The notes beneath the pieces were generated by a model. That model was not told where the DNA came from. It saw only the letters and a program-made list of their open reading frames with translations, and ran no database searches. This document shows positions 1-12,707 of a stretch of DNA of 64,000 bases, piece after piece. The DNA comes from Mactromeris polynyma (taxonomy: Eukaryota; Mollusca; Bivalvia; Venerida; Mactridae), in NCBI GenBank assembly GCA_032209605.1, contig JASFXZ010000016.1, positions 8,680,001-8,744,000 on the forward strand, written 5' to 3'. The translations under genes were made by a program, and so were the position numbers. Within the stretch, counting starts at the first letter, position 1; the number at the start of each line of letters is the position of its first letter.

Positions 1-156
1 AAGTAAAGACCACCCTTGGGACCCTTGAAAATTGGTCTTCTTATTGAGGTTGAAAAAGCAAAACAGTGAAAATGGACTTTTGAAAATTGTGGTCTTAATG
101 TTGAGGTGTTCTTATTATTGAGGTGATAGAGGTGGTCTTTAAGTGAGGTTTTACTG
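1..156. repeat. Right part of a pogo-like MITE, cut by the window start
   Basis: The segment ends in GGTTTTACTG followed by TA and contains phrases about GGTCTTATTATTGAGG that are also found in the complete copy at 2249-2396. Ends of the form CAGTAAAACC flanked by TA are typical of pogo/Tigger-type non-autonomous elements (family knowledge; the assignment here is inferred). It lies upstream of the first visible LARS2 exon, in an intron. Confidence 0.55.
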
Positions 157-344
157 TATAATCATCATATTCAACAGATGCCACACTTGGAGATTTAACT
201 CGCCCAGATAATCGATATTTTTTGTACTTTTCCCTTAGAGGTAGCTGGGTTGGCTACTTTTTAAATTGAAAAACTCATGAGTTTCACATTTAAAATGACA
301 AATATGCTTGCTTAGTTTTAACTTAGTTTTTATTTCATTGAATG

Positions 345-460
345 TGAAACAAGTTCTTGCACTAAATCCAGGGACTCTGAAGTTTGCAATCAAAGACCAG
401 TCTCTGCGGGACTCGTGACATTGGGATTCAGAGTTTTAACCCTCCACCTCTAGGTCTCTC
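345..460 (-). repeat. SINE fragment, minus orientation
   Basis: GTGAAACAAGTTCTTGCA followed by text such as AATCCAGGGACTCTGAAG resembles the reverse complement of the tail and body of the SINE family seen intact at 28494-28712. It is degenerate. It lies in the LARS2 intron just upstream of the exon at 510. Confidence 0.4.
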
Positions 461-509
461 TGCATGTTCAAATATATCAGCATATTGAATGTATGATGTG
501 TATTTACAG

Positions 510-3500
510 TGTATATTGGTGTACAGAAATGGTTAAATCGTGTTTGGAGTCTGGTTGGACCACTCGTTGAACAACCTACTTTGAAAGCCATGGCAACACA
601 AGAACAGATTTCAGAATGGGATAAAAAAATAAAGTATTTCAGAAATAGATATTATGCCGAGGTAAAAATATTCACCATACCTTCATAACTTTCTGTGTCT
701 AGTTACATTAATTTAGACTTTATCTCGAGGTAGGGTCCATAGAAATTTCATAGTTTTGCCTAGATTGGATAGTTACAGTATTTACATGAGGAAATAACCA
801 TATCTGAATTTAGTTGTGCAGGCCAGTAGTCATTAAAACTGGTAATTGAATGATATGTTGGATGATTATTGTAACTACACGAGAGAATCCAGTGTGTTGT
901 GTAGTTTTTTACTTGTATGTTTCTATTTCCATGTCTCCCAATGTTTTATGGGGTGGCTGTGCACTTTGTATGTGGAATTTCCTGTGCAACATCTATATCG
1001 AAGGTTCAACGCAAGACTATCGTAACTCCTATGTATTTATATAGAAGTTGCGATAGTCTGGTACTGAACCCTCGATATTCATGTTTATGCTGTTGCTATA
1101 TTGGATTGAATCCCCAGTCTACCGGACTGGCATATTATACCCTGCTTTACTATGTATCTTGCAAACATTTTAAGCATTACATACCGATAGGTCTTTTACT
1201 CTATTTACAACCCTTAATTAGTGTTGTCATTGTGTTGCTTATATGTGATCGGGAGAAAAGTGATGTCAAAGGTTATGTAATTGTAGTAAAGGTACAATCT
1301 GTGAAGGATGTTCATTAATTTATGTTGCTGTATTTATCATTTCCAAGTATGTGTGTAGTAATATTTATAGAGATTGAATACTTGATAACATTTCTAGAAA
1401 ATATTTCTCTTACTTTTGGTTTCTTTTACAGATTGCGTATCATATGGATGTATCATTTTTGTTCAACACTGCCATTTCAAGATTACATGAGATTACCACT
1501 GATTTGAAGGTATGTTGAAGTAAAACAACATGATTTTCTCCACAAAATTGTTCAGCACCATTATATTTGTTTCATTGATATATCATAGCTGCTGATCCCC
1601 TAAAATGGTGATTCTTTTAGTAGAATTTATAATTTAGATTCATACAAGTTTGTCAAACAAGCTCATACAACATATACTAATCATGGTCGATGACTGCCTC
1701 CTGGGTTACTAACCAGTACTTGTGCCAAATATAGGGATTATAAAGTTTGTGTTTCAGCCTCACCAAAGGTTGGAATACCACTCTTAACCTTTGGATCAGG
1801 AGTCAAACACTTGGCTGCTAAATCTCCACTCTAACATTCAGAGATTATACAGTGTTCTCCCTTCATACATCAACCAACATTGATTTCCTGAAGTTCAACT
1901 TACTTGAGAATAATTTGCTGTCACATGAACTTCCAGATGTAGCAAGATATGATTGAATGCTTCTGTCATGGAGATTTCTATAATTATTTAAAACTGAGCT
2001 CATATTTTGTTAATACTATATCTAATATGTTGTCTTTCTCAAAATTGATGAAGAGCGGGAAGACTTCCCTTTTTTATCTCCCTTTTACAGAAAGTGCCAG
2101 TTGAAGTTGCTGTTGAAAGTCAGGAATATAAACGTGCTGTGTTGAACCTTGTTACAACGATAGCACCATTTGCTCCTATGTTCAGCATGGAATGTTGGTC
2201 AGCATTGAAACAGGTAGAAAACTTAGTATTATATGTGTTTTATGAGTACAGTAAAAACCACCTCAATAATAAGACACCTAAAAATTAAGAACACAATTTT
2301 CTAGTCCATTTTCACTATTTTGCTCTTTATTTAACCTCAATATTAAGACCAGTTTTTAGGGGACCCAAGAGTGGTCGCATTATTGAGGTTTTACTGTATA
2401 TTAGAAATTTCAGTGATGATTAGTGAGACAACATAAGCTTGGCATTCAGTTAGTTGTGCACTGTATATTTATGCCCGGCTAAGAAATGTGATAAAAACTT
2501 ACAGAATAAAAACTGTAATAATTCAGATATATTCTGTTTTACTAACAAGGTTGTGTGTCAATGTCTCAACATCAATCTATTGAATAATTGCAAGCTTGCT
2601 ATTATGCTTAATTTATTTATATCTATTGCAGTTCATTTTCTAGCTCATGCATATTTCCTTTTATGTATAAGCTTGCATTAAAATATTCATTGCCTTTAAT
2701 ACCAAAATCTTTGCCAGTTCACAAACTTTCAAGGCAGCCGTAGTATTAGGTTAAGAACATATCATGATCTACCTACCGTTAATCCATACATAAAATCCTT
2801 AAGCTGTATTTGGATTATTTGAGCGCTCCTATAGGATTTACAACCTCTTGTAATTTACGTCATTTCAAGAAAACGCAACATGTGATGACACTATTTGCAA
2901 GCAGGAAACAATATTTATTCCATATGGTCACTCGTTTTCATATTGCCATGTGGGGCAAATATTGCTTACTGTCAGTACATGACGACGTCACATATGACGT
3001 TTCTGGAAATGACGTCACATAAAGAAGAGGCGCTTATTTGTTTTTAATTTTATTTGTAGTCGCAAAAATATTGTCAGAGATTTAATTATTCCCGGAACTC
3101 CAGGCTTTTAATGTGCCAGAAAAGTTTTTGAGATGTTCTGGATGGAAACGGATGGATATAGCTTTTATCTTACATCCATTTGATAAATGACTTGTAACAA
3201 AGTCTTGGTTGATATTGGGACAATAAGCTTAACAACTGACATCTTCATAAATCAAATGCTTGATCGACTCTCGGTAGTTGATTACAAGTGACTGAAAAAA
3301 GTTGGATAAATTGATTAGCTGTGAAATTGCAGAAAATGCCGTTTTTTAACTGAAATTGTAAATCATGGAAAAATTTCGAAAATAAGTTTCTGGTTTCTGA
3401 CCTCAGGATACTTATGTCTGTTTGTTAATAAATATTGTTATTACTTATTTCAGCCAGGACAAGTGCTTGATCAAAGCTGGCCTACATTAGATGAAGACGC

Positions 3501-4429
3501 TGAACTAGAATTCATCGTAAATGTGAGTAGAAACTGAACAATAAAATGAAAAATGTTCTACTGTTATGCATTTGGTCTTTGTACTTTAGCAAACTGATGT
3601 ACAGTTATAAAACTATCGTAAATGGAGTGAAATGTTTAGGAAATACATAGTAGTATGTTAATTCAAAATCAGTTGAGAATTGTTATTGTGTGTACATTGT
3701 CTATTGGTCAATATTTTTCAAATGACTGAACACTTCAGTTTTTTCGACGCAGCCGTACTAACATGGGTTTGCTTTTTGCGTATCAGTGTTGTGTAAACCA
3801 ATAAAATCTTACGTTAACCACCAAGGCAATTTCTCTTCAACCGAACGTTTGCAACATTGACGCAATTTGGTTAACCTTTCGATAAAGGGTACGTTACCTT
3901 ACCGAAATTCACTGAATTTACCGAAATCCATTTTGGATATGGAGAGACCAGCAATCGTAACATCTCGTCATTTTTTATGTTGCACAACAAATCTTAATCT
4001 TCATATTGCGCCGACCATCTTTTTTCCCCAAGATATTTCTTGTTTTAAGGTATTTCTTGTTAACAACTGTTCTCGGGTAAATAAAAATGGACTATAAAAA
4101 TAATATGTACTATGCTTTATTTCTTTTATTACCAGTGTAATGGAGACACGATTGGACATTTTGACGTACTTCTCTCCGAGTTGAGATCACTGGACAAAGA
4201 TACAGCATTAACAATCGCTAAAAATCAGACTTCTGTCAGTGAAACTATAGGATCACACGAGATCAAGAATTGTACATTGGTGGTGAGAGAAGAGTGGAAA
4301 GCTTCATTGAACCTGTTTATACCAAGTTTAAAAATTTGTGACAAGAAAAAAGACGACAAACAGAATAAAAAAGAAAAGAAAAAAAAGACAAAGAAAACAA
4401 AGGAACAAACAAGTGCTAATGTTAGTTAA
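510..4429 (+). CDS. LARS2: Leucyl-tRNA synthetase, mitochondrial type; C-terminal five exons (5' part outside window)
   Basis: Exons 510-661, 1432-1509, 2091-2213, 3454-3522 and 4136-4429 have AG acceptors and GT donors and join in phase 0. The reading is GVQKWLNRVWSLV, then a helix-rich stretch with FLFNTAISRLHEI, LVTTIAPFAPMFSMECWSAL, VLDQSWPTLDED and a final alpha/beta segment. This order matches the anticodon-binding and C-terminal domains of class I LeuRS; the NTAIS and IAP-APM-E-W motifs are characteristic. The protein charges tRNA-Leu in mitochondria. The catalytic HIGH and KMSKS regions would lie upstream of base 1. The last about 30 residues are an unusual lysine-rich tail (KKKDDKQNKKEKKKK and following) ending at a TAA at 4427-4429. 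An AATAAA lies at 4649-4654. The gene is convergent with RPP40. A cytosolic LeuRS is less likely because the end is short and lacks its large C-terminal extension. Confidence 0.88.
1680..1840 (-). repeat. SINE copy, minus orientation, degenerate
   Basis: Text such as GACTGCCTCCTGGGTTACTA and GGATCAGGAGTCAAACACTT reads, on the minus strand, as the body and tRNA-like head of the SINE found at 28494-28712. It lies in a LARS2 intron between the exons at 1432 and 2091. Confidence 0.5.
2249..2396. repeat. pogo-like MITE, 148 bp, complete
   Basis: The element begins CAGTAAAAACCACCTCAATA and ends TATTGAGGTTTTACTG. It has inverted termini and is flanked by TA on both sides. The same phrases occur at 1-156. 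It is inserted 35 bp downstream of the LARS2 exon ending at 2213. Confidence 0.7.
2815..3036. repeat. MITE family with CRE-like TGACGTCA motifs, copy 1
   Basis: This is a roughly 220-bp element with related ends (GATTTACAACCTCTTGT at the left, AAAGAAGAGGCGCTT at the right) and internal inverted text AATGACGTCA. Other copies are at 23536-23780, 30083-30280 and 41822-42010. It lies in the LARS2 intron before the exon at 3454. Confidence 0.7.
3739..4047 (-). repeat. Dispersed repeat about 300 bp (AAACAAGAAATATCTTG family), minus orientation
   Basis: It contains ACCACCAAGGCAATTTCTCT, CGATAAAGGGTACGTTACCT and CAAGATATTTCTTGTTT. The same string of motifs appears on the opposite strand at 47757-48045, in part at 40437-40562, and as an end fragment at 55075-55175. 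No coding content is seen. The class is unknown. Confidence 0.65.
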
Positions 4430-4796
4430 AACAGATTTTTTTTATGATACATATATCGAAGTAAATTTGGTGCTAAACATCAGAGGTAATAGTATTTGTT
4501 ATCTTTTGCATTATACTCAATACTCTTAAGGTTATATATGTTTAGGTGAAAGACTTCTAAAGCCATTCCTATGCAAATATCTTGTGGGTGTAATTCAAAA
4601 ACTAAAACTGCCCATTCAACAACAAAGTTAGACGTTCACTTGGTTTTCAATAAAAAGAAAGGATTAAGTTGTTACAGGGGAACACTGCATTCACAATACA
4701 ACATCAGCACACTAAACACTAAGAATAGAGGGCAAACATTTATGGGGATGGGGCAATAAGAAATTGGCTGGGCGATTCTAGTTTATACAGTATGCA

Positions 4797-4918
4797 CACA
4801 GGTACCTGAAACAAGCTATTTGAATGTTCTATATGGCCTATTTACTATAATAAGAATATTATTATTATAGTAAATAGGCCATATAGAACATTCAAATAGT
4901 TTGTTTCAAGTACCTGTG
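4797..4918. repeat. Long near-perfect hairpin, 57-bp arms
   Basis: Bases 4797-4853 are the reverse complement of 4862-4918 with about two mismatches and an 8-base spacer. The centre is TTTACTATAATAA / TTATTATAGTAAA. It lies in the intergenic space (or 3' UTR) between the convergent LARS2 and RPP40 genes. A transcript would fold into one long stem. Confidence 0.85.
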
Positions 4919-5207
4919 GGTGTACATGCACAATCATGGAGATTCCATGTCAAAAAAGACAACATGAAATGGAGAAGTTCTAATGTATTTGTACACATGT
5001 TGTTAGTTGACACTCCTGTTGTGACATGTGTATTATAGTTAATATTAGTATTTGACCTGTGATGTGGTAAATTGTGATGCACTATTCCAAATCAAGAAAA
5101 TTTTGATATCTGGTTTCATCAGCTGAAAAATCAATATCAGAGGTAACGATATTTGGATATAACGATGTGTAGTGCTGTTAGATTGACTGCGAACATGTGT
5201 ATGAACA

Positions 5208-5380
5208 TTCAGGACTGATCCATGTCAATTTAAGTAAAGAAATGATCTCGTGCGTGAAGCTAAACTGTTGTTTGGATAACTTTTCTATCAAAACAGAACC
5301 GCGACTTTCTTCGTCAAGCTTTCGGACAAACACAAACATTTCAATACACCTTTTTTGAAATGCAATGGTCCAGGTAATAA
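5208..5380 (+). repeat. Dispersed repeat shared with 45037-45215
   Basis: The phrases GGACTGATCCATGTCAAT, TTTTCTATCAAAACAGAAC, CGTCAAGCTTTCGGACAAAC and ATGGTCCAGGTAA all recur, diverged but in the same order, at 45037-45215. No function or class is recognised. Confidence 0.6.
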
Positions 5381-5647
5381 ATTCATACGTTTGTGGCTAA
5401 TAAAATCGCACTATACATTCTACAAGAATTCCCCAAAAGTTGAGTACAAGCAGAGTTTGCACAGACATACACAGGATCATACCAGTAATCAAATAGATGT
5501 GTTATCACTATCTTAAAAAATATCCAAAACACTTGACTCTTTGGTTTATTTTCAAACAAATCTGGCCTTGGGAAACAATTTGAGAAAAAAAGGAGCTGGA
5601 CGAAAAGTAAATGAAAAAGAGATTTATTTCAAACTCGTTACAAAATA

Positions 5648-8600
5648 TCATGGACTGACATCATTTCCACCAATAGCTGTATATAACCAGTAATCATCAT
5701 TTGGAAACATTAATAGTGAATATATGTTATCTCCATTGCTATAGAACCCATGGTCTTGTAACCATGACGACGGTGTGTCAACAAAACCATGAACCGTTAT
5801 ACAACACCATGGAAGCTTCTTCTCTACAATAAATTTCCTGAAAATAATAAAACAAGTCTTATAAGACACACCAGTGATACAATCAACAACAGTTTGTTAT
5901 TTAGAAATTATGGTTCACACTGAAATCTGGAAACGATATATTCTGTTAACTGAACTATATAGATGTAATCGCCTTCACATAAATGCGTCTCCCTCAAGAT
6001 ATATCTTGAAATGACTAAACGGCGACTGGCTTACTTGAAGTTCACAAGGAACTAGAAATGTGGACAGGCCACAGGTACCCCCACTTAACTCAATGGTGTA
6101 GGAGATATGAAAGACACAAGTTTTAAAGTCAAATATGCTAATTTTCACCTTCAATGCCTATTTTCGCTTAGTGGAGAGGACCGCAAATGATGCACAATTT
6201 CACATGCTGATATACATACCTATAAAGTATGAAGACCGTAGGTCCATTGGTTCAGGAGATATGAGTGACACAAGTTTTGTGGGATAGATGGACAGACTGA
6301 CTGATGGACGGACAAGAGTCAATCTAAGTGCCAAAAATACATTAAATGGAAATTGAATATTATGTTTTGCTGTATGTTTTCTCACCTGAGATAATGGACC
6401 AACTCCTGTACTGTCTGTGGATGGATAATTCCTTCATATTGTCCGCTTACACAATTTGATACTTGTCTATTTGGATTTGGACAAGCGTACGTTGATATAT
6501 AATCATCCCCTTGATAACTGAAATATACACCAAATCTGATAAATGGGAAACATTAAGTGCCTTTTCCAGTTAGTTTTTGTAGGTCATACCTTTACTGTAC
6601 AATGGGATATTTTTTCAAGCCAAAAGTTTGTGAATCAGTGACTCCTGACATTTCATAAACAGTAATGTTTGCTTATCTCCTTTTCTCGCAACATTCTTAT
6701 ATCTATGATACTAGCAAACATTTCCATGTAACAAACTTGCCACTTATATTGTGCTTCAAAGTCAATTTAGCAGTAATGTCTCATGATTGGCAAAGTTCAA
6801 ACTTGCACTCTGTTTCAAAAGCTACCTAAAAATTTACATCATACATCAATCTTTAAGGCTCGGCTGCCTTCAGATACATTATACTTATTCAAGTATTCAT
6901 TCAGGAAGGCTGAAGTACAAAAGAATAAAAACAATCCCAAAATGTTGAACAGATGAATAATATTTACCTATCTACACCAACAGCACACGCTCCAAGCCAT
7001 TCAAATATTTCATCATAGCTGCATGACGCTTCATCAATTTCAGGGGAAATAACTCCAGCATCAATAAAAGGGATTTTGAAGTTTTTAAACTTGTGTGTGA
7101 TGTTAGATGTTTTTAACCTATTACACTGCACACTTTGAGATTTTAAGTAATTCTGTATAGATGAAGGACATACTTTTCCATCTGAAATAAGAAACACAGA
7201 AAGTATCTTAACTATGTTGGCACTGATTTTCCAATATAAACAATCTATTTGCCTTAGAGGCATCATATGTAGACAGGCTTACTTTACACTTTTACATTGT
7301 GTAACAGAGTCATAGCAGTATAATAGATTCTATGTAATCACTAAGGATATAATATATGAAAGCGATATAACAACTTGTTGTTGAAATATCCCAGAAAGGG
7401 GATCAATGTAATGTTAATGTTTGGTGTAAAAATCCACTCGAGATTTTTCAATCTTTGAGCTCGAGTGGATTTTTACACCAAATGATATAAGTTAATAACA
7501 ACACTTATTTGATATTTGAGCATTATGACATAATATTCATACAGAAATATTTCTTCAGATATTTAGTCTCAATATAGAAACATGACATGAATTCTCACAC
7601 TGTATATATTTACCATATGGGATCCAGGTTAAGAGAAAGTCAAATTTCTTCATCTGTGTAAGACACCATTTCACACGGTCATAATACTTCATTCCAGGGT
7701 AAAATTTCTCAGACTTCAGGTCAACTTCAACAACTAAAGTAAGAACTTGATTCTATGATGAATGCAGAAAAATGATTGTTTCTGATTAATGCTATGTATC
7801 CAGTGCTCAACATTTTACTGGCAACAGTTCTGCCTTCATTTGAGTATACAACTCACTGTTAGTAATAGCAGAGGTCCCAAATACAACCCCAAAGTAAGTC
7901 ACAATATAAGCTATACACCATGCTTACACATGTCTATCTGAACTGAAGTTACGGCCTGGATGCTCCCTCTCCCTGTTTGACGACACCGGCCCATACCCCT
8001 GTCCACCTTCACAATGACATGCCCATATCTAATAACTAAGTTTTACACTGAAATATAATTTAATGAACTTACTTTTTGTGTGTGAGACATTGTTAAGAGT
8101 GTACATGTGTACCTTTTCACACATGTTGCGCCATATTTTGATCAGTGTCACCAAGTGCTTAATTCCATGGTTGCGAGCGTACCTATTTAACCCTGACAAC
8201 ATGGTATTTATGATTTTCAGACTGGTATCCCGATTTTACTACATCACATTATGAGTTTGACATGTAATTTCTGCAATGAACTACAAAATACCCCATAACA
8301 AAAATTTACAATGTATATTTCGAAAATCGAGAGGTCGCAGCTCCGACCAGGAAAGAGTGAGTGGCCTATCAAATCTTGGAGCCTCCCATGGAAATCAGGA
8401 GAGTTCATATGTACGGTTCAGAGCTGTTTGCCTCAGGCACAGAAGTGCCAACACAACAAATTCTTTCTTCTCATGCAATATTGAATAATTATGTTCTGTA
8501 TGTACGATATCAAATGTTTTCTTTGTGTATGTTCTCCTATTTTAGACACTAATCATAAAGTAATGCAAATCTATTAACATTTTTATCAAACTCATACTTT

Positions 8601-11173
8601 ATACGTACCAAATTTTCCTACATCTGTGCCAGCTTTTGATGGATGTCCACCTAATCCACACTGCTGATATGTGTCCTTACACAAACTCATCACTAGCAAA
8701 CCTACAAAATAAAAGAAACTTATGCGCTTAAAATATCTGAATCTGTCTTATGCTGTACTACATATAAACATATATGACAAAATAGTCAACTGTTTACTTT
8801 TAAAATCAGCTTAAACCTGTTCCAAAAAAGTTCTGAAGTATTGTAAAAGGTTTATTTATCATTGGTAGCTTTGAATCTCATGATTTTACATTGACATTTT
8901 TATTGTTCTTCACAAACCCAAAATATGCCATACCTGCTGGACTGACAGCCACACAATCATCAGAATCTATACAAGTCCCATATGTAAGCATACATAAGGA
9001 GCCTGAAAATAAATACAATTCAGGCTCATAAGATTCATCTTTCAGCATCATCTTTGGTTATACTGAAGAGCAACAGTACCATATACCAGGCGCATAGGAA
9101 AGTATCGAAGATTGCGGCTGCGGATGGGATTTTTTAGGAAATCACCTTTCTCAGGCGCAAAATCCATCACTTTTAAAATGATATTTTCGGAAAATTTGTT
9201 TGCTGCTTGTAAGTTATTACATTTATTCATACATTTTAAAACAGTTCAGTCGCATTTTAATGTATTTATTCAGGTACATGAAAGCAATATAAACAATGAT
9301 ATATATCATCATCATTAGCAAATGCGAAACCACGAAAAAAACATGTGCAATAGTTCACAAAACACAAGTGCAACAGATGTGTTATCTACAAGGTTCAAAA
9401 AGAACAAATGAGTAAATAAGCATATGTCGTATTTAATTATACAAACAAATGTAATCATATTTGGTGGTAATTGGATAGTCCCGCATCAACGCATATTCAG
9501 AACTTTCCAAATTCTGCAATGGACCATGTCATTAACAAACCAAAATATAAATACTTGTCACCTGGTTAGAATGCTTCCCTTAATGCCTTCATTAATCCGC
9601 CGACTGATGGCAGTCAGTGTACTACATTTAGCGAAGGCCTCTGCCTGGTAGCGCTGTTAACACTGCCATGTGTATTAAATATCTTGACTGAATGCCAATA
9701 AAATTTGGGGCTGTTTTTTATAAGTTTAAGATACAGATGAGAAGTAGGGGTCATAATGTCTGTGGCCCATCGTCATTGCGAGCCATGCATACTACATGTA
9801 TTGGCATCAATCTATTGTAATATGTATGTAAATCACACACAAGCACAAACATATAAGCATGATGATATGTTAATAACATACTTGTAAAGATACATTTAAA
9901 CAAAAATTACGAATATATTCATCAATTAATCACTGCTTTGCTTTTCATTGATCATCATCATAGTCAGTTTTCTCTTATCAAATGAAATGTAAGCTTATAC
10001 AACAAAGTAATGAAGTAACATTGTCATATATACCTGCTTTGATGAATCCTTTTATAAAATCAAGATCTGTCAATAAATGTAAGGGCATTTGTTCAGCATA
10101 GTAAGCCAACTGTTTGTCAAGCATGTTTTCTAAAGCCTGTGGAACATCTGCAAGTTGTGGTAAGAAAATTCCAACCTGAAAATGATGGTAACATGTAAGT
10201 ATCAATTAAAGTTGAAGCAAATACCTAACTGTCCATTTCAAAACAAGCCAATAATGCCCAAGACATATGGACCTTAATTTGACTGTTGATATAATGCCCA
10301 ACAAAGATCTATTGGGTATCCGCACAAAGTTCGCATAATGTTCGCGTATTCTCCGCATCAATTTTTTGTGTGCAGAGATCTGGGCTAAGGTATCCTAGAA
10401 TTTTGAAATATCTTAATTTGAGTAAGTATTGTAGTTAATTAAGGGGACAAAGGTTCTGATGGAAGGCTTGAATCCATGACCCCTAAGCTAGTAAAGTGCT
10501 CAACCCCTTGAGCTTACTGTATGACTGGCTAACCCCACACCAATACACTTCCCCCCTCATCATTTTAGGCTAAACACGTCCACTGTCGAACTACACTACC
10601 ACCATGGTAGTAAAAAAAGTAGAAGAAGTGGGGCAAAGGTTTGGCTCGAACCTGTGACCCCTCCATACTTGTACTGCACTTAACTAACTGAGATGATCAG
10701 GAGACAACCTAACCCCACACCTCTTTAGTATTGTCGCTTGGGGTTGATCAATTTTTCACACACAATAAAATAAGTATCCCAAGATCATTGAGCATTTAAA
10801 TATTCTTCCACAACTATTGACCAAAGACACTAATAGTTTATTCAGCCAAGCTGTATCTGGTCTCGGAAACTACATGAACATGAACAGCCGGATTCGTACA
10901 AAAATGTGCGATATTAACAACATAGCAAACTTCGAAAGAATATAAATACTGTTCAACTTTGTTTATCCGAATTATACTATCCGGAACTATGAAACTTTCC
11001 GTAACATAATTGGCATCAAACGAAGTACAAAATGACACAGTGAGATAACATACTGATGAGTTAAAACTGTGATCAAATATGCATTTTTCGTGCTTTTCAT
11101 TCTCGTTTAAAAACGAAGTCCGCTCGAATATCAGTTTTCCAGTAGGCAACACTTTTTGCATGGGCGCAGCCAT
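5648..11173 (-). CDS. RPP40: Ribonuclease P/MRP protein subunit RPP40 (p40), complete, eight exons, about 359 aa
   Basis: Coding exons in transcript order are 11173-11054, 10175-10034, 9002-8934, 8701-8609, 7733-7614, 7181-6968, 6517-6386 and 5837-5648. All have AG/GT borders, and the phases fit at every junction (total 1080 nt including TGA). The start is the ATG at 11173 in a strong context (AAGATGGCT); an in-frame upstream ATG at 11218 is possible. Diagnostic stretches are KDTYQQCGLGGHPSKAG, KKFDFLLTWIPY, YDEIFEWLGACAVGVD, DYISTYACPNP and the C-terminus VHGFVDTPSSW...DYWLYTAIGGND. They match the RPP40 family, which is about 360 aa long. The product is a protein subunit of nuclear RNase P and RNase MRP, acting in tRNA 5' processing and rRNA maturation. 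A polyadenylation signal (TTTATT on the plus strand) lies at 5623-5628. The gene looks intact. Confidence 0.93.
6048..6330. repeat. MITE-like repeat, partly shared with 47096-47548
   Basis: ACTAGAAATGTGGACAGGCC, GGAGATATGAGTGACACAAG and ATGGACGGACAAGAGTC resemble phrases at both ends of 47096-47548. It lies in the last RPP40 intron. Confidence 0.45.
7420..7482. repeat. Perfect 23-bp inverted repeat with 17-base loop
   Basis: Bases 7420-7442 are exactly the reverse complement of 7460-7482; the arm core is AAAATCCACTCGAG. It lies in the RPP40 intron between the exons at 6968-7181 and 7614-7733, so the pre-mRNA contains a stable stem. Confidence 0.85.
10440..10735 (-). repeat. Two tRNA-like SINE heads in a row, minus orientation
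   Basis: On the minus strand, both 10440-10560 and 10605-10735 start GTGGGGTTAG. The second contains A-box-like TCAGTTAGTTAAG and B-box-like GGTTCGAGCC; the first has GGATTCAAGCC. They lie in the first RPP40 intron. Degenerate stems rule out functional tRNA genes. Confidence 0.5.
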
Positions 11174-11219
11174 CTTCTTAATGTAAGTACTAATGTTCTT
11201 AATAATCGTTGTCGTCATC

Positions 11220-12690
11220 GTCAGACATGCGTAGCTAACACAATTTTGTAAAACTAGAAGTTAACAGTGTGGTCGTACATGACAAATTATAATTAATGTT
11301 CACATTATGATTACACCACACTAAGTAATTATATTTGTTTTCCAATATTGTTGTATCGCATTTAATCATGTTAACACGTTGGACCAATGTTTACATAATA
11401 GGCTAATTATAATAGGCCCTAGTAGGTGCTAATGAGAATTAACCCGATCAAAAGCACTTTGTAACAAATAATCAAGTCCGTTAGTTTGTTTTTAAAATAT
11501 ATCACAAAAAGTTCCAACAAATTCCTCAGCATCTGATTCAGTTGCGACAGTCTGAATTCTTGAGCAGTATAAAAGCCATAACAGTGTTAATGGATGGAGA
11601 AAGCAACATCTGTTCGCTAGTTGAGTTTGTACAATGTGGGACACAAACACATGCAACACAAGCATCCAAATACCATCCTGAGTAAGCGCTTGGTATTTAT
11701 CAACAAGAAAAATGTGCACACACTCGCAGCTGCAAGGTCAGTTATATTAGACATTCAGTGACGATGTTGTGTATTCCTATCTTAATATAATTATGTAATA
11801 TGACACTATAGTATGAGTTGGGTTATAATTGCACTCTGATAGTAGACCGAATCATTCGTTGTTTAGCTCTACATGTGAAATATGTTCTGATAATAAAACG
11901 CTATCGCTCTCACTTGTAATATATATAGTTTATATTAAATATGTACCAAACATAACAAACGACAAATGGCCTTATCAATCTTACCATATCACATCGTACG
12001 CATTGGGACAGTTCATTTTAGTTAAATATTTTTTCTCCATTCGTTACTTAAAGTACACGTGTATTCAAACATTGACCATGAACTAACGACATGAACGGTG
12101 TTCAAAACCACCAAACGTCATGCTGTATGAACGTCATTGTTGTATTGACATGTCATTTAATATAACCCTACATGTTTAAAAACAAAAACCTACATTTATA
12201 ATCGTATATTTAGCGTTATTATTGATAATATTGTATCATGGCTGCACGCATACATTTTTTGTGTTTCTGACATGCCCAACCTGGAGTCTTATTTATTCAC
12301 TGTTACTGTTTTACTCGGTGACATACCGACCTTATGTACGTGCTGGCATGTGCTTGTCATTGTCTTATTTTGTAATGGGACTTCAAGTCACATGAACAGC
12401 CATTGTCTTGTAATCAATTATATGTTGTACTTTTTATGTTTTACTGGTATCTGTATCTGATCACATTTTATGCATGGTATGATGAGCGATCATGACGTGG
12501 TGATTGGACTGGAAAAGCTATTAATTAATTTTGAGTTTTTCCTCGTTGTTTGTTTCATATCTTCTGGTAGACCACCTTTGTGAAGTCTTCCGCCATGGTA
12601 GATAAACATTACCTTCTATTGAAGTTTATATTCGCTGCGTAATTGATTGGTAATTTTAAATAATAAAGACAATAACATTGTGATGAGATG
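11220..12690. other. Intergenic stretch, no gene seen
   Basis: This is AT-rich single-copy-looking DNA upstream of RPP40. Short ORFs exist but have no splice-supported extension or recognisable domain. The first few hundred bases after 11173 should hold the RPP40 promoter; no clear TATA box is seen. Confidence 0.5.
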
Positions 12691-12707
12691 ATTATGTTGA
12701 TAGTTTG

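Noticed and set aside
11492..11719. Minus-strand frame of 75 codons upstream of RPP40
   Set aside because: No domain and no acceptor/donor logic was found; it may be RPP40 upstream sequence.
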